From: Aquabacter sediminis
Lineage (GTDB): Bacteria > Pseudomonadota > Alphaproteobacteria > Rhizobiales > Xanthobacteraceae
NCBI RefSeq assembly: GCF_028863665.1
Contig: NZ_JARBFX010000011.1
Span: 62,001 to 126,000 of the forward strand
Length of the DNA: 64,000 bases
Direction: 5' to 3'
Shown: piece after piece, positions 45,444 to 54,443 of the stretch
How positions within the stretch are numbered: the first letter of the stretch is position 1
Layout: each line of letters starts with the position of its first letter
The notes under the pieces: generated by a model
Databases searched by the model: none
What the model saw: only the letters and a program-made list of their open reading frames with translations
Told to the model about the DNA's origin: nothing
Translations under genes and position numbers: made by a program

Positions 45444-45737
45444 ATGCGCCTGAAAGCCTTCGCCATCACCCTTCTGCCAGCGCTGGCGGCGGCGCCTGCC
45501 TTTTCCGCGGACCAGGGGCTTTTGCCGGCCGCGGCGACGCGCGCGGCCGAGGCTTCGGTCGCCAATGGCCAGCCGCCGAGATCGTCAACCGCGAAGACGC
45601 ACCCCAAGGCCACGCCGAAGGGCGCGCTCAAGACGCAGGAAGCCGCGCCCTTCAACCCGCGTTGGGTGGCCCCCAAGGTTCAGATGAAGGGTCTGGTGGT
45701 GTGGGTCTTCACGCCCGGGCATTTCCAGCGGGATTGA
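45444..45737 (+). CDS. Small secreted hypothetical protein
   Basis: 97-aa protein with a clear Sec signal peptide (MRLKAFAITLLPALAAAPAFSA, residues 1-22, quoted as length 22 only in outline) and a basic, Pro/Thr/Lys-rich mature part ending VVWVFTPGHFQRD. GAGGA lies 8 bases upstream of the chosen ATG; an in-frame ATG three codons earlier sits on the RBS. No domain recognised and no neighbours of shared function, as it is convergent with the cupin gene. Credible because of RBS plus signal peptide, but short. Confidence 0.5.
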   Translation: MRLKAFAITLLPALAAAPAFSADQGLLPAAATRAAEASVANGQPPRSSTAKTHPKATPKGALKTQEAAPFNPRWVAPKVQMKGLVVWVFTPGHFQRD

Positions 45738-45741
45738 AACC

Positions 45742-46173
45742 CTATCGTCCCGGCTCCCAGCCCGGCGGGGCAAGTTCAAACCCCTCAAATTGGAAGGCGG
45801 GCGCCACCGTGCAGCCCACCAGGGTCCAGGCGCCCAGGCTCTCGGCCGCCTGCCAGGCCAATGGCGGCACGACGCCTTGCGGCCGCTCGCCGGCGCGGAG
45901 ATCGGACCCGAGAATGAGATGGCGGGCCACTTCGCCCGCCTCGGAAATGGAAAGCCTCAAGGGCGCGCCCGCATAAAAGTGCCAGGTCTCGCTGGCATCC
46001 ACCCGGTGCCAATGGGAACGCTCACCCGCCGCCAGCAGGAAATAGATGGCGGTGGACGCGCCGCGCGTGCCGCCCTCCCCTTCCTCACGGAACGTCTCGC
46101 GAAAATGCCCGCCCTCTGGATGGGGCTGGAGATCGAGCAGGGCGATGATCTCGGTTGCGGTCATCTCATCCAT
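45742..46173 (-). CDS. Cupin_5 (DUF985) family protein
   Basis: 143-aa single-domain cupin. The DUF985 signature is present: LDLQPHPEGGHFRETFRE near residues 13-30, SHWHRVDASETWHFYAGAPLRL with the cupin metal-site histidines, and VGCTVAPAFQFEGFELA at the C-terminus. Function in the family is not settled; an epimerase-like or small-molecule binding role is possible. The ATG (MDEMTATE) lies 2 bp after the gloB stop, so the two are co-translated. The long open frame upstream is gloB in another frame. Confidence 0.85.
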   Translation of the reverse strand: MDEMTATEIIALLDLQPHPEGGHFRETFREEGEGGTRGASTAIYFLLAAGERSHWHRVDASETWHFYAGAPLRLSISEAGEVARHLILGSDLRAGERPQGVVPPLAWQAAESLGAWTLVGCTVAPAFQFEGFELAPPGWEPGR

Positions 46174-46175
46174 GA

Positions 46176-46949
46176 TCAGGCCTTGAACACGTTCTTGCGG
46201 GCCCGCAGCTCGGTGAAAACCGCCGCCGGATCGGATTCCCCCAGCCCCAGCCGCTCCGCCATGCCCGGGTCGTCCGCCCGCAGGAAGGGATTGGTGAGCC
46301 GCTCGTCTCCGAGCAAGGCTGGAATTGTGGGCTTGCCCTCCCGCCGTGCCCGCTCCACCTCGGCGAAGCGCCCGCGAAGGGCCCCGTTCTCCGGGTCCAC
46401 CGAGAGGGCAAAGAGAGCGTTGGCCAACGTATATTCGTGGCCGCAATAGACCTGGAGATCGTCCGGCAGGGCGCGCAGACGCAGCAGCGAGCGCCACAGC
46501 ACCGGAGCGTCGCACTCGATCGGCCGGCCGCACCCCATGACGAACAGGGTGTCGCCAGCGAACAGCAGATGCTCGCGCTCGAACAGATAGACCACATGGC
46601 CGGCCGTATGCCCGGGCGTCTCCATCACGCGGCCCACAAAGGCGCCCACGGCCACCGGGTCGCCGTCCACCACCTCCACGTCGATGCCGGGAATGCCGGC
46701 CGCCTCGGCCTTCGGCCCCACCACCGTGGCGCCGAACTGGGCCTTCAGCGTCTCCACCCCCGCCACATGGTCGGAATGATGGTGGGTCACCAGGATATGG
46801 GTGAGATCCCAGCCTTCCCGGCCAAGGGCGGCGAGCACGGGGGCGGTCTCCGGGACATCGATCACCGCCGTGGCCTCTGTCGTCGGGTCATGAAGCAACA
46901 CGGCGTAATTGTCGTTGAGGCAGGGGACGATCCGGATCTCGGCAGACAT
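46176..46949 (-). CDS. gloB: Hydroxyacylglutathione hydrolase (glyoxalase II)
   Basis: 257-aa metallo-beta-lactamase-fold thioesterase that hydrolyses S-D-lactoylglutathione to D-lactate and glutathione, completing methylglyoxal detoxification. The binuclear metal motif THHHSDH (residues 55-61) is followed by METPGHTAGHVVYLF, LLFAGDTLFVMGCGRP and YCGHEYTLAN, all typical of GloB, and the C-terminal HAGH domain ends RARKNVFKA. Start at MSAEIRIV. Divergent from a methyltransferase gene, a neighbour pairing frequent in alphaproteobacteria; the cupin gene follows 2 bp downstream. Confidence 0.94.
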   Translation of the reverse strand: MSAEIRIVPCLNDNYAVLLHDPTTEATAVIDVPETAPVLAALGREGWDLTHILVTHHHSDHVAGVETLKAQFGATVVGPKAEAAGIPGIDVEVVDGDPVAVGAFVGRVMETPGHTAGHVVYLFEREHLLFAGDTLFVMGCGRPIECDAPVLWRSLLRLRALPDDLQVYCGHEYTLANALFALSVDPENGALRGRFAEVERARREGKPTIPALLGDERLTNPFLRADDPGMAERLGLGESDPAAVFTELRARKNVFKA

Positions 46950-47097
46950 GGTCGCATTTCCCATAGGTCGTCTTTCAGTGGGGACGCCGCCTGTGGCCCT
47001 CTCCCCGCGAAGACCGCCATAGCCATCTCCCGCGGCGGCGGTATGGCAAAGACCGGCCACTCCCCATGTTATAAGCAGTGCGCGGAGAGGAGAGAGC

Positions 47098-47826
47098 ATG
47101 TTTCTCGACGTGGTGGATTTGCGCAGCTTCTATGCCCAGCCCCTGGGCACGGTGACGCGCCGCCTTCTGGGACGCGCCATCAGGGCCCGCTTTTCCGACG
47201 TGCATGGCCTTTCCGTGCTCGGGCTGGGCTATGCCACGCCTTATCTCGGCGCCTTCCGGGAGGAGGCGGAGCGGTGCATCGCGGTCATGCCTGCTGCCCA
47301 AGGCGTGGTGCGCTGGCCTTCCGCCGCGCCGACCCTGGCGGCGCTGGCAGACGAGACGGCCCTGCCGCTTCCCAACGCGTCCATCGACCGGGTGGTGGCC
47401 GTTCATCTGCTGGAGATGACGCCGGATGCGGCAGAGATGCTGCGGGAGGTCTGGCGCATCCTGACGCCGGGCGGACGCCTGCTGGCGGTGGTGCCGAACC
47501 GCCGCGGCGTGTGGGCGCGGCTGGACACGACCCCGTTCGGCAATGGCCGACCTTTCTCGCGCGGACAGGTGGTGCGGCTCTTGCGGGAGACGTTGTTCAC
47601 GCCCGTGGGCTGGAGCGAGGCGCTTTATGTTCCTCCCGTCTCCAGCCGCTGGTTGCTGCGCACCGCCCATGCCTGGGAGCGGGTTGGCGGAGGGCTCTCG
47701 CTTCCCTTCTCCGGCGTGCTCCTTGTGGAGGCCACCAAGCAGCTCCACCGCCCGGCCCTGGTGCGCCGACCGGCCTTCTCCCAGGTGCTCGAGCCGGTGT
47801 TCGGCCAGGGCATTCCCGCAAGCTGA
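47098..47826 (+). CDS. SAM-dependent methyltransferase (class I, Methyltransf_11-like)
   Basis: 242-aa cytoplasmic protein. A weak SAM-binding first motif VLGLGYATPYLG (about residues 40-51) is followed by LPLPNASIDRVVAVHLLEM and LREVWRILTPGGRLLAVVPNRRGVWAR, the post-motif region typical of Methyltransf_11. The C-terminal third is basic. Strong purine-rich RBS (GGAGAGGAGAGAG). The family next to gloB in alphaproteobacteria has no firmly assigned substrate. Divergent from gloB, and 315 bp of non-coding sequence with a small GTCCCG/CGGGAC hairpin (47980-47994) follow it. Confidence 0.82.
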   Translation: MFLDVVDLRSFYAQPLGTVTRRLLGRAIRARFSDVHGLSVLGLGYATPYLGAFREEAERCIAVMPAAQGVVRWPSAAPTLAALADETALPLPNASIDRVVAVHLLEMTPDAAEMLREVWRILTPGGRLLAVVPNRRGVWARLDTTPFGNGRPFSRGQVVRLLRETLFTPVGWSEALYVPPVSSRWLLRTAHAWERVGGGLSLPFSGVLLVEATKQLHRPALVRRPAFSQVLEPVFGQGIPAS

Positions 47827-48141
47827 GGCGGCCAATCACAGTTTTTTCGCCGGCTATTCATATTGCGCCACTCTACGGCCGCGCCGGCGTGCGCACTCCA
47901 GAACAAAGCCGGACCTCGGATTTCAGAGCGATTCGAGCGCCTTTTGGTCCGCTTCCGTTCCCCCGGCACTCCGCAGGGCGTCCCGGGGCGGGACAGGCGG
48001 AACGAATCGCTGACGTGCCGCTGCAACCGATTCGCACCCGCTTCGTTCTCTTCTCGTTCTCCTCGGCGGGGTGGCATTCTGGCATTGCCGCCCCGATATG
48101 ATACAGATCCACTCTTCTCGCAGCGGGCAGTTCTGGCGCTC

Positions 48142-51100
48142 ATGGATGATGTCACGAAGCTCGCCGTTCTCCCCCGCTCCATCCGCGCGCGGGGCGTGAC
48201 AGCGGTCTTGGGTCCCACCAATACCGGCAAGACGCATCTGGCCATCGAGCGCATGCTCGGACACGAAAGCGGGATGATCGGCCTGCCGCTGCGCCTGCTT
48301 GCCCGCGAGGTCTATCAGCGCATCGTCGAGCGGGTGGGCCCTGAGAAGGTGGCCCTCGTCACCGGCGAGGAAAAGATCAAGCCGCCGAACGCCCGCTATT
48401 GGGTGGCGACCGTGGAGGCCATGCCGCGCGACCTGGACGTGGCCTTCGTCGCCATCGACGAGATCCAGCTCGCCACCGATCTTGATCGCGGCCATGTCTT
48501 CACGAACCGCCTGCTCAACCGGCGGGGGCGCTTCGAAACGCTGATTCTCGGTGCCGCCACCATGCGCCCGCTCCTGGAGCGGCTGATGCCCGGCATCAAC
48601 GTGCAGGTCCGGCCGCGCCTGTCCACCTTGTCCTTCATGGGCGAGCGCAAGATCACGCGCCTGCCACCCCGCTCGGCCATCGTCGCCTTCTCGGCGGAGG
48701 AGGTCTATGCCATCGCCGAATTGATCCGCCGCCAGAGGGGCGGGGCGGCGGTGGTGATGGGCGCGCTCTCGCCCCGCACCCGCAACGCCCAGGTGGAGCT
48801 CTACCAGTCCGGCGACGTGGACTATCTGGTGGCCACGGATGCCATCGGCATGGGCCTCAATCTGGACGTGGACCATGTGGCCTTCGCCTCGGACCGCAAG
48901 TTCGACGGCTGGCAGTTCCGCCGCCTCAACCCCTCCGAAATGGCCCAGATCGCCGGCCGCGCCGGCCGCGCGCAGCGCGACGGCACGTTCGGCACCACCG
49001 GCCGCTGCCCGCCGTTTGAGCCCGAATTGGTGGAGAGGCTGGAAGCCCATGTGTTCGACACGGCCAAGGTGTTGCAATGGCGCAACGCCGTGCCCGACTA
49101 CTCCTCCCTGGCGGCGCTGAAGGACAGCCTCGGCCTTCCCCCACGGGAGGACGGACTGACCCGCGCGCCCACCGCCGACGACGTGCAAGTGCTCGAAATC
49201 ATGAGCGCTGATGCGGATGTCGCGGCCATCGCCACCTCCCCCGCCGTCATCGAGCGGCTGTGGGAGACCTGCCAGGTGCCGGACTATCGCAAGATCTCCC
49301 CGGGCGCCCATGCGGACCTGGTGCGGGGGCTCTTTCACCATGTGGGAACGGGTGGATTTATCCCCGATACGTGGTTCGCACGTCAAATCGCCTTGACCGA
49401 TCGCCCAGAAGGCGACATCGACACGCTGTCGAGACGGATTGCGCAGGTGAGGACCCTCACCTTCGTTGCCAACCGTCCCGATTGGTTGAAGGATCCGGGG
49501 CACTGGCAAGGCGTCACGAGAGGGGTCGAGGACAAGCTGTCCGACGCGCTGCACGAACGGCTGGCTCAGCGGTTCGTGGACCGCAGAACCAGCGTGCTCA
49601 TGCGGCGCCTGCGAGAGAAAACGATGCTCGAAACTGAGATCAGCAAGACCGGCGATGTCACCGTGGAAGGCCATGTGATCGGCCATCTGCAGGGCTTCCA
49701 GTTCGCACCCGATCCGACGGCGGGTGGCGAGGAGGCAAAGGCCCTGCGCGCCGCCGCACAAAAGGCCCTCGCGGGCGAGATCGAGGCGCGCGCAACCCGG
49801 GTGGGCATGGCGGTGGACGAGGCGTTCGTCCTCACCGCCGACGGCACCATCCGCTGGACCGGCGAGCCGGTGGCCAAGCTCATTCCCGGCGACGAGGTCC
49901 TGAAGCCGCGCTTCAAGATCATCGCCGACGAGCACCTCACGGGCGCCTCCCGCGACCAGGTGGAGGCGCGCCTCACCCTGTGGCTGAAGGCCCATGTGGA
50001 AAAGCTGCTGGGCCCGCTCCAGAAGCTCGCCGAGGCCGAGGACATCACCGGCATCGGCCGGGGAATCGCCTTCCAGATCGTCGAGGCCCTCGGCGTGCTG
50101 GAGCGCGCCCGCGTCGCCGAGGAGATGAAGACGCTCGACCAGGCCGCGCGCGCCACGCTGCGCGGCTATGGCGTACGCTTCGGCGCCCATCACATCTATC
50201 TGCCCGGCCTGCTGAAGCCCGCGCCCCGTGCCCTCGCGGCCGAGCTCTACGCGCTCAAGCATGGCGGCCTGGCCCAGAAGGGGCTCGACGAACTGCCGCA
50301 TCTGGCGGCGAGCGGGCGCACCTCCATTCCGGTGGACCCGGAGATCCACAAGGGCCTCTACCGGGCCGTGGGCTTCCGCGTGTGCGGCGAGCGGGCGGTG
50401 CGCGTGGACATTCTGGAGCGCCTCGCCGATCTCATCCGCCCGGCGCTCGCCTGGCGTCCCCAGTCGCCCGGGCCCAAGCCCGCCGGCGCCGTGGATGGCC
50501 GCGGCTTCACCGTCACGGTCGGCATGACCTCCCTCGCCGGCTGCTCCGGCGAGGATTTCGCCTCCATCCTGCGTTCGCTGGGCTACCGCATGGAACGCCG
50601 CGCGGCGCCTCCGCCGGAGGTCGCGCCTGCGGAAGCGGCGACCCCCGAGCTGGCGCCGGCGCCCGAAGGCGCCATTGAGGCGGACCTGCTGTTCGACCTT
50701 GCCGAGGCCCCATCCGCCCCCGCGGAGGCTGATGCCTCGCCGGTGGCGGATGCGCCTGAGGCCCATGACGCCGCCGAGCCGCCTGCGGATGGCTCCGAGG
50801 CCGAGACGCAAGACACCGGCGCGGAAGACGACACCACCGAGGTGGATGCCAGCCCCGAACAGACCGCCGAAGCTGTGCAAGACGGTGAGGCTGCCGAGGC
50901 CGAAGCGGAAGCCGACGTCTCTGCCGAGGCCGCCTCTGGCGAGACTGTGGCCGCCGAGGGCACCGAGGCGACCGGCGAGGCCGCTTCTCTTGAGCCCGCC
51001 TTGATCGAGGTGTGGCGTCCCGGCCGTCCGCCGGGCGCGCCGCGCCGCGAACGCTCCGGCCGCGAAGGCCAGCGCCACGGGCAGGGACAGGGGCACGGGC

Positions 51101-51447
51101 AGGGCGAAGGTGGCCGCGAGCGCGGTGGCGAGCGCAAGGGCGGTGAGCGCAAGGAGGGCGGCCGGTTCCAGAACCGCCGGTCCGATGGCCCGCAGGAGCG
51201 CGCCGCGACCTCCGGCTCGAGCCAAGCGCCTGCCGAACGCAATGACCGTCAGGGCCAGCGCCCGCCCCGACAGGATCGCCCGCCCTTCCGCGGCCCCCGC
51301 GAGAACGAAGGCCAGCGCGGCCCCCGTCCCGAGCGGGTGCAGGTCCACCAGGATCGGCGCCGCGACAAGCCCATGGACCCGGACAGCCCCTTCGCCGCCC
51401 TCGCCGCGCTCAAGGCGCGCCTGGAGGCGGAGAAGAAGGGGAGCTGA
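48142..51447 (+). CDS. SUV3-like DEAD/H-type RNA/DNA helicase with low-complexity tail
   Basis: 1101-aa superfamily 2 helicase of the alphaproteobacterial SUV3-related type. Motif I is LGPTNTGKTH (near residue 28), motif II is AIDEIQ, motif III is ILGAATMRPLL, and the C-lobe has VATDAIGMGLNLDVDHV and QIAGRAGRAQRDG (motifs V and VI). Residues about 820-960 are Ala/Glu-rich and acidic, then about 960-1085 Arg/Gly/Gln-rich and basic, a degradosome-like or RNA-binding tail. Start chosen at MDDVTKL; the frame is open to 47863 but that part looks non-coding. Directly followed by an S4 protein and ferredoxin, a common alphaproteobacterial order. Probable role: RNA turnover. Confidence 0.9.
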   Translation: MDDVTKLAVLPRSIRARGVTAVLGPTNTGKTHLAIERMLGHESGMIGLPLRLLAREVYQRIVERVGPEKVALVTGEEKIKPPNARYWVATVEAMPRDLDVAFVAIDEIQLATDLDRGHVFTNRLLNRRGRFETLILGAATMRPLLERLMPGINVQVRPRLSTLSFMGERKITRLPPRSAIVAFSAEEVYAIAELIRRQRGGAAVVMGALSPRTRNAQVELYQSGDVDYLVATDAIGMGLNLDVDHVAFASDRKFDGWQFRRLNPSEMAQIAGRAGRAQRDGTFGTTGRCPPFEPELVERLEAHVFDTAKVLQWRNAVPDYSSLAALKDSLGLPPREDGLTRAPTADDVQVLEIMSADADVAAIATSPAVIERLWETCQVPDYRKISPGAHADLVRGLFHHVGTGGFIPDTWFARQIALTDRPEGDIDTLSRRIAQVRTLTFVANRPDWLKDPGHWQGVTRGVEDKLSDALHERLAQRFVDRRTSVLMRRLREKTMLETEISKTGDVTVEGHVIGHLQGFQFAPDPTAGGEEAKALRAAAQKALAGEIEARATRVGMAVDEAFVLTADGTIRWTGEPVAKLIPGDEVLKPRFKIIADEHLTGASRDQVEARLTLWLKAHVEKLLGPLQKLAEAEDITGIGRGIAFQIVEALGVLERARVAEEMKTLDQAARATLRGYGVRFGAHHIYLPGLLKPAPRALAAELYALKHGGLAQKGLDELPHLAASGRTSIPVDPEIHKGLYRAVGFRVCGERAVRVDILERLADLIRPALAWRPQSPGPKPAGAVDGRGFTVTVGMTSLAGCSGEDFASILRSLGYRMERRAAPPPEVAPAEAATPELAPAPEGAIEADLLFDLAEAPSAPAEADASPVADAPEAHDAAEPPADGSEAETQDTGAEDDTTEVDASPEQTAEAVQDGEAAEAEAEADVSAEAASGETVAAEGTEATGEAASLEPALIEVWRPGRPPGAPRRERSGREGQRHGQGQGHGQGEGGRERGGERKGGERKEGGRFQNRRSDGPQERAATSGSSQAPAERNDRQGQRPPRQDRPPFRGPRENEGQRGPRPERVQVHQDRRRDKPMDPDSPFAALAALKARLEAEKKGS

Positions 51448-51741
51448 GTGTTCGTCGCCGAACGGGAGGATCGCCAGCGCCTCGATCTGTGGCTCTGGCA
51501 TGCCCGCGTCGTGCGATCGCGCAGCGCCGCGACCGCCTTGGTGCGGTCCGGCCATGTGCGGGTGGACGGAGCCCGCATCGTGAGCGCCGGGCACGCGGTG
51601 CGCGTCGGCCAGGTGGTCACGGTGTCCTTGGATGCCGGCGTGCGCGTGCTGCGCATTCGCGACTTTTCGCCCCGCCGCGGAAATGCTACAGCAGCAGCCG
51701 AGATATTCGAAGATTTGACATCGGAACAGAGTGAAAAGTAG
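51448..51741 (+). CDS. S4-domain RNA-binding protein (Hsp15-like)
   Basis: 97-aa protein with an N-terminal S4 domain: DRQRLDLWLWHARVVRSRS and ALVRSGHVRVDGARIVSAG, the helix-strand pattern of Hsp15/HslR, which binds 50S subunits carrying stalled nascent chains. The start is a GTG immediately after the helicase stop (no gap), so it is translationally coupled. The C-terminal about 25 residues are acidic and variable. Length is a little shorter than E. coli Hsp15 (133 aa). Confidence 0.88.
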   Translation: MFVAEREDRQRLDLWLWHARVVRSRSAATALVRSGHVRVDGARIVSAGHAVRVGQVVTVSLDAGVRVLRIRDFSPRRGNATAAAEIFEDLTSEQSEK

Positions 51742-51823
51742 CGCCCCGCATGCCTCCCCCGCCCTCCGCGCCCTTGCGTGGAAAGGGGGCCTGCGCTAGT
51801 CCGGCGCGCGAAAGGGAACCGCC

Positions 51824-52159
51824 ATGACCTACGTCGTCACCGAGAACTGCATCCGGTGCAAATATACGGACTGCGTTTCGGTCTGCCCGGTGGATTGTTT
51901 CTACGAGGGCGAAAACTTCCTCGTCATCCATCCCGACGAATGCATCGATTGCGGGGTGTGCGAGCCGGAATGCCCGGCCGAGGCCATCAAGCCGGACACC
52001 GAGCCGGGCCTCGAGAAGTGGCTGGCGCTCAACGCCCAATATGCGCAGGCCTGGCCGAACATCACGCTGAAGCGCGATCCCCTGCCCGATGCCAAGGAAT
52101 GGGACGGCAAGCCCGGCAAGGAAGAGCTGCTCTCCCCCGAGCCCGGCCAGGGCGACTGA
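51824..52159 (+). CDS. fdxA: 7Fe ferredoxin FdxA
   Basis: 111-aa [3Fe-4S][4Fe-4S] ferredoxin. The cysteine pattern C9-I-R-C-K...C17...C21-P and C40[10 protein letters not shown]50-P matches the Azotobacter FdI/FdxA type, as does the long C-terminal tail ([16 protein letters not shown]). Low-potential cytoplasmic electron carrier, partner unknown. It follows the helicase and S4 protein as in many alphaproteobacteria; carD, often next, is absent here, replaced by a minus-strand hypothetical gene. Confidence 0.95.
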   Translation: MTYVVTENCIRCKYTDCVSVCPVDCFYEGENFLVIHPDECIDCGVCEPECPAEAIKPDTEPGLEKWLALNAQYAQAWPNITLKRDPLPDAKEWDGKPGKEELLSPEPGQGD

Positions 52160-52201
52160 CGTCCGGCACGCAGCTGGGCGACGGGAAAGGCCCGTCCGCC
52201 C

Positions 52202-52639
52202 TTAAGGCAAGGCGTCCAGCATCTCATATTGCGACAGGGCCAGGCCGCCCGCCGCGTCCAGATAGGCGCGCCCATAGGGCGCGGCCTTCAGACGCGCCGT
52301 CTCCTGGTAGATGGTGCCGCCCAAGGGTGGCCGCGCGTCCGGCGCCGCGCAGGGCACGGCGATCCGTGCCGCTTGCCCCACCGCGAACGCGCTGCCCCGC
52401 TCCACCCGCCGCACCGTGCCGGTCACTTGGCACAGACCGTAGGCCTCCTCCGGCAGTGTCACGGCGTTGACCTCCAATACGATCACGCTCGCCGCCTCGC
52501 GCCGCGCCTGCTCGTAATATTGGGGCGCCAGCAGCGCATGGGCGTCGGGCGCGAGGGCCGGCAGGGCGAAGCACAGGACGGCCGCCGCCAGCCTCGCGCG
52601 CATGCCCGCCGCTCGGACGGCTCCCACTGGCTTTTTCAT
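52202..52639 (-). CDS. Secreted hypothetical protein
   Basis: 145-aa protein with a basic N-terminus and hydrophobic signal segment (ARLAAAVLCFALPALAPDAHA, about residues 15-35), then a small mature domain beginning LLAPQYYEQARREAASVIVLEV. Two cysteines (in GLCQVTG and VPCAAP) could form a disulfide. No family recognised. The pattern (a beta-strand-rich domain with GTVRRVERGSAF) resembles small OB-like exported proteins, but I would not assign function. Start at MKKPVGAV; the open frame continues 13 codons upstream. Divergent from prfC, 83 bp away. Confidence 0.65.
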   Translation of the reverse strand: MKKPVGAVRAAGMRARLAAAVLCFALPALAPDAHALLAPQYYEQARREAASVIVLEVNAVTLPEEAYGLCQVTGTVRRVERGSAFAVGQAARIAVPCAAPDARPPLGGTIYQETARLKAAPYGRAYLDAAGGLALSQYEMLDALP

Positions 52640-52722
52640 CCGCCATTTTCCTTCTGCATTCGCGCCTGAGTTCGGCACGCTTCGCCGTTCCGTGCGGCGG
52701 CGTTTTTGACTATAAGGCGCCC

Positions 52723-54342
52723 ATGCTCGAACAGACAGAAACCGGCGCGGCGCCGACCGCCGCCCTCCCCGACTATGCGCACCGGCGGACCTTCGCGATC
52801 ATCTCGCACCCCGACGCGGGCAAGACCACGCTCACGGAGAAGCTGCTGCTGGCCTCCGGCGCCATCCGCATGGCCGGCCATGTGAAGGCGCGCGGCGAGC
52901 GCCGGCGCACCCGCTCGGACTGGATGGAGATCGAGCAGCAGCGCGGCATCTCGGTCACCTCCTCGGTGATGACGTTCGAGCGCGACGGTATCGTCTTCAA
53001 CCTTTTGGACACGCCCGGCCACTCCGACTTCTCGGAAGACACCTACCGCACTCTCTCGGCGGTGGACGCCGCGGTGATGGTGATCGACGCCGCCAAGGGC
53101 ATCGAGAGCCAGACCCGCAAGCTGTTCGAGGTCTGCCGCCTGCGGGACATTCCCTTCTTCACCTTCATCAACAAGGTGGACCGCGAGGGCATCGACCCCC
53201 TGGCCCTGATGGACGACATCTCGGCCACCCTCGCCCTCGATTTGACCCCCTTCACCTGGCCCATCGGCATGGGCACGGACTTCCGCGGCCTCATCGATGT
53301 GAAGGGCAAGCGCGCCCTGCTGGCGGAAGAGCGCGGCGGGCCGCTGACCCGCGTCGTGCCGTTCGACGAGGTCGAGGACCTCCTCGGCATGGACGGCCTT
53401 GATGAGTTTGACAGCCGAATCCTGGCCGATGCGGTTGAGGGCCTGACCCTCGCGCTCGGCGTTCTGCCGCCCTTCGAGGTGGACAGCTTCCGCGAAGGGC
53501 ACCTCTCGCCCGTCTTCTTCGGCAGCGCCATCAAGGAAGCGGGGGTGGCAGAGCTGCTCACGGGCCTCGGCACCTTCGGCCCCTCGCCCCTGCCCCGCAC
53601 CGCCACTGGCCGCGTGGTGGAGCCGCAGGAAGACCATGTCTCCGGCTTCGTCTTCAAGGTGCAGGCCAATATGGACCCGAACCACCGGGACCGGGTGGCC
53701 TTCGTGCGCCTGTGCTCGGGCACCTTCAAGCGCGGCATGAAGCTGTTCAACGCCCGCGAGAAGCGCAACATGGCCATCGCCAACCCCATCTTCTTCTTCG
53801 CCCAGGAACGCGAGACGGTGGACGAGGCGGTGGCCGGCGACATCATCGGCATTCCCAACCACGGCATGCTGCGGGTGGGCGATACGCTCTCCGAAGGGGA
53901 GACCATCCGCTTCGAGGGCATTCCTGACTTCGCCCCGGAAATCCTGCGCCGGGTGCTGCTTTCCGATCCCATGAAGGCCAAGCAGCTCTCGAAAGCCCTC
54001 CAGGACATGGCGGAAGAAGGCGTGGTGCAGGTGCTGCGCCCGGTCTCCGATCCCGCCCCCATCGTCGGCGTGGTGGGCACGCTCCAACTGGACGTGCTCT
54101 CCTCGCGCCTGGAAAAGGAATATGGCGTGCCGATCCGCTACGAGCCGGTCTCCTTCGTGACCGCCCGCTGGATCGTGGGCGAGCGGGCCGAGATCGACCG
54201 CTTCATCGAGACCTCCCGCTCCTCCATCGCCCGCGACCGCGACGAGGCCCCGGTCTATCTCGCCCGCAGCCAATGGGTGCTCGACCGCGCCATCGAGGAA
54301 TGGCCCAAGCTGAAATTCGTGGCCGTGAAGGAACGCGGCTGA
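52723..54342 (+). CDS. prfC: Peptide chain release factor 3
   Basis: 539-aa translational GTPase that recycles RF1/RF2 from the ribosome. G1 ISHPDAGKTT (about residues 27-36), G2 region with EIEQQRGISVTSS, G3 DTPGHSDF, G4 NKVD and the C-terminal RF3 domain with PVSFVTARWIVGE are all present. DAGKTT (Asp rather than the usual Asn-Gly of EF-G) and the absence of EF-G domains IV-V separate it from fusA. ATG in a GACTATAAGGCGCCC context. Monocistronic by position: 101 bp before dapD. Confidence 0.95.
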   Translation: MLEQTETGAAPTAALPDYAHRRTFAIISHPDAGKTTLTEKLLLASGAIRMAGHVKARGERRRTRSDWMEIEQQRGISVTSSVMTFERDGIVFNLLDTPGHSDFSEDTYRTLSAVDAAVMVIDAAKGIESQTRKLFEVCRLRDIPFFTFINKVDREGIDPLALMDDISATLALDLTPFTWPIGMGTDFRGLIDVKGKRALLAEERGGPLTRVVPFDEVEDLLGMDGLDEFDSRILADAVEGLTLALGVLPPFEVDSFREGHLSPVFFGSAIKEAGVAELLTGLGTFGPSPLPRTATGRVVEPQEDHVSGFVFKVQANMDPNHRDRVAFVRLCSGTFKRGMKLFNAREKRNMAIANPIFFFAQERETVDEAVAGDIIGIPNHGMLRVGDTLSEGETIRFEGIPDFAPEILRRVLLSDPMKAKQLSKALQDMAEEGVVQVLRPVSDPAPIVGVVGTLQLDVLSSRLEKEYGVPIRYEPVSFVTARWIVGERAEIDRFIETSRSSIARDRDEAPVYLARSQWVLDRAIEEWPKLKFVAVKERG

Positions 54343-54443
54343 GCCCGTTACGGGACAGCCTCCGCGAGGCGCCGAACCACCCCTGAACCGACATCCGCGG
54401 GCCCTGCTGTTCCCAGGGCGCTGCGCAACAGTGAGGGCTCCCA

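Noticed and set aside
47923-51594. Open frame of 1223 codons on the minus strand
   Set aside because: Antisense of the SUV3-like helicase; composition typical of a shadow frame, no motif.
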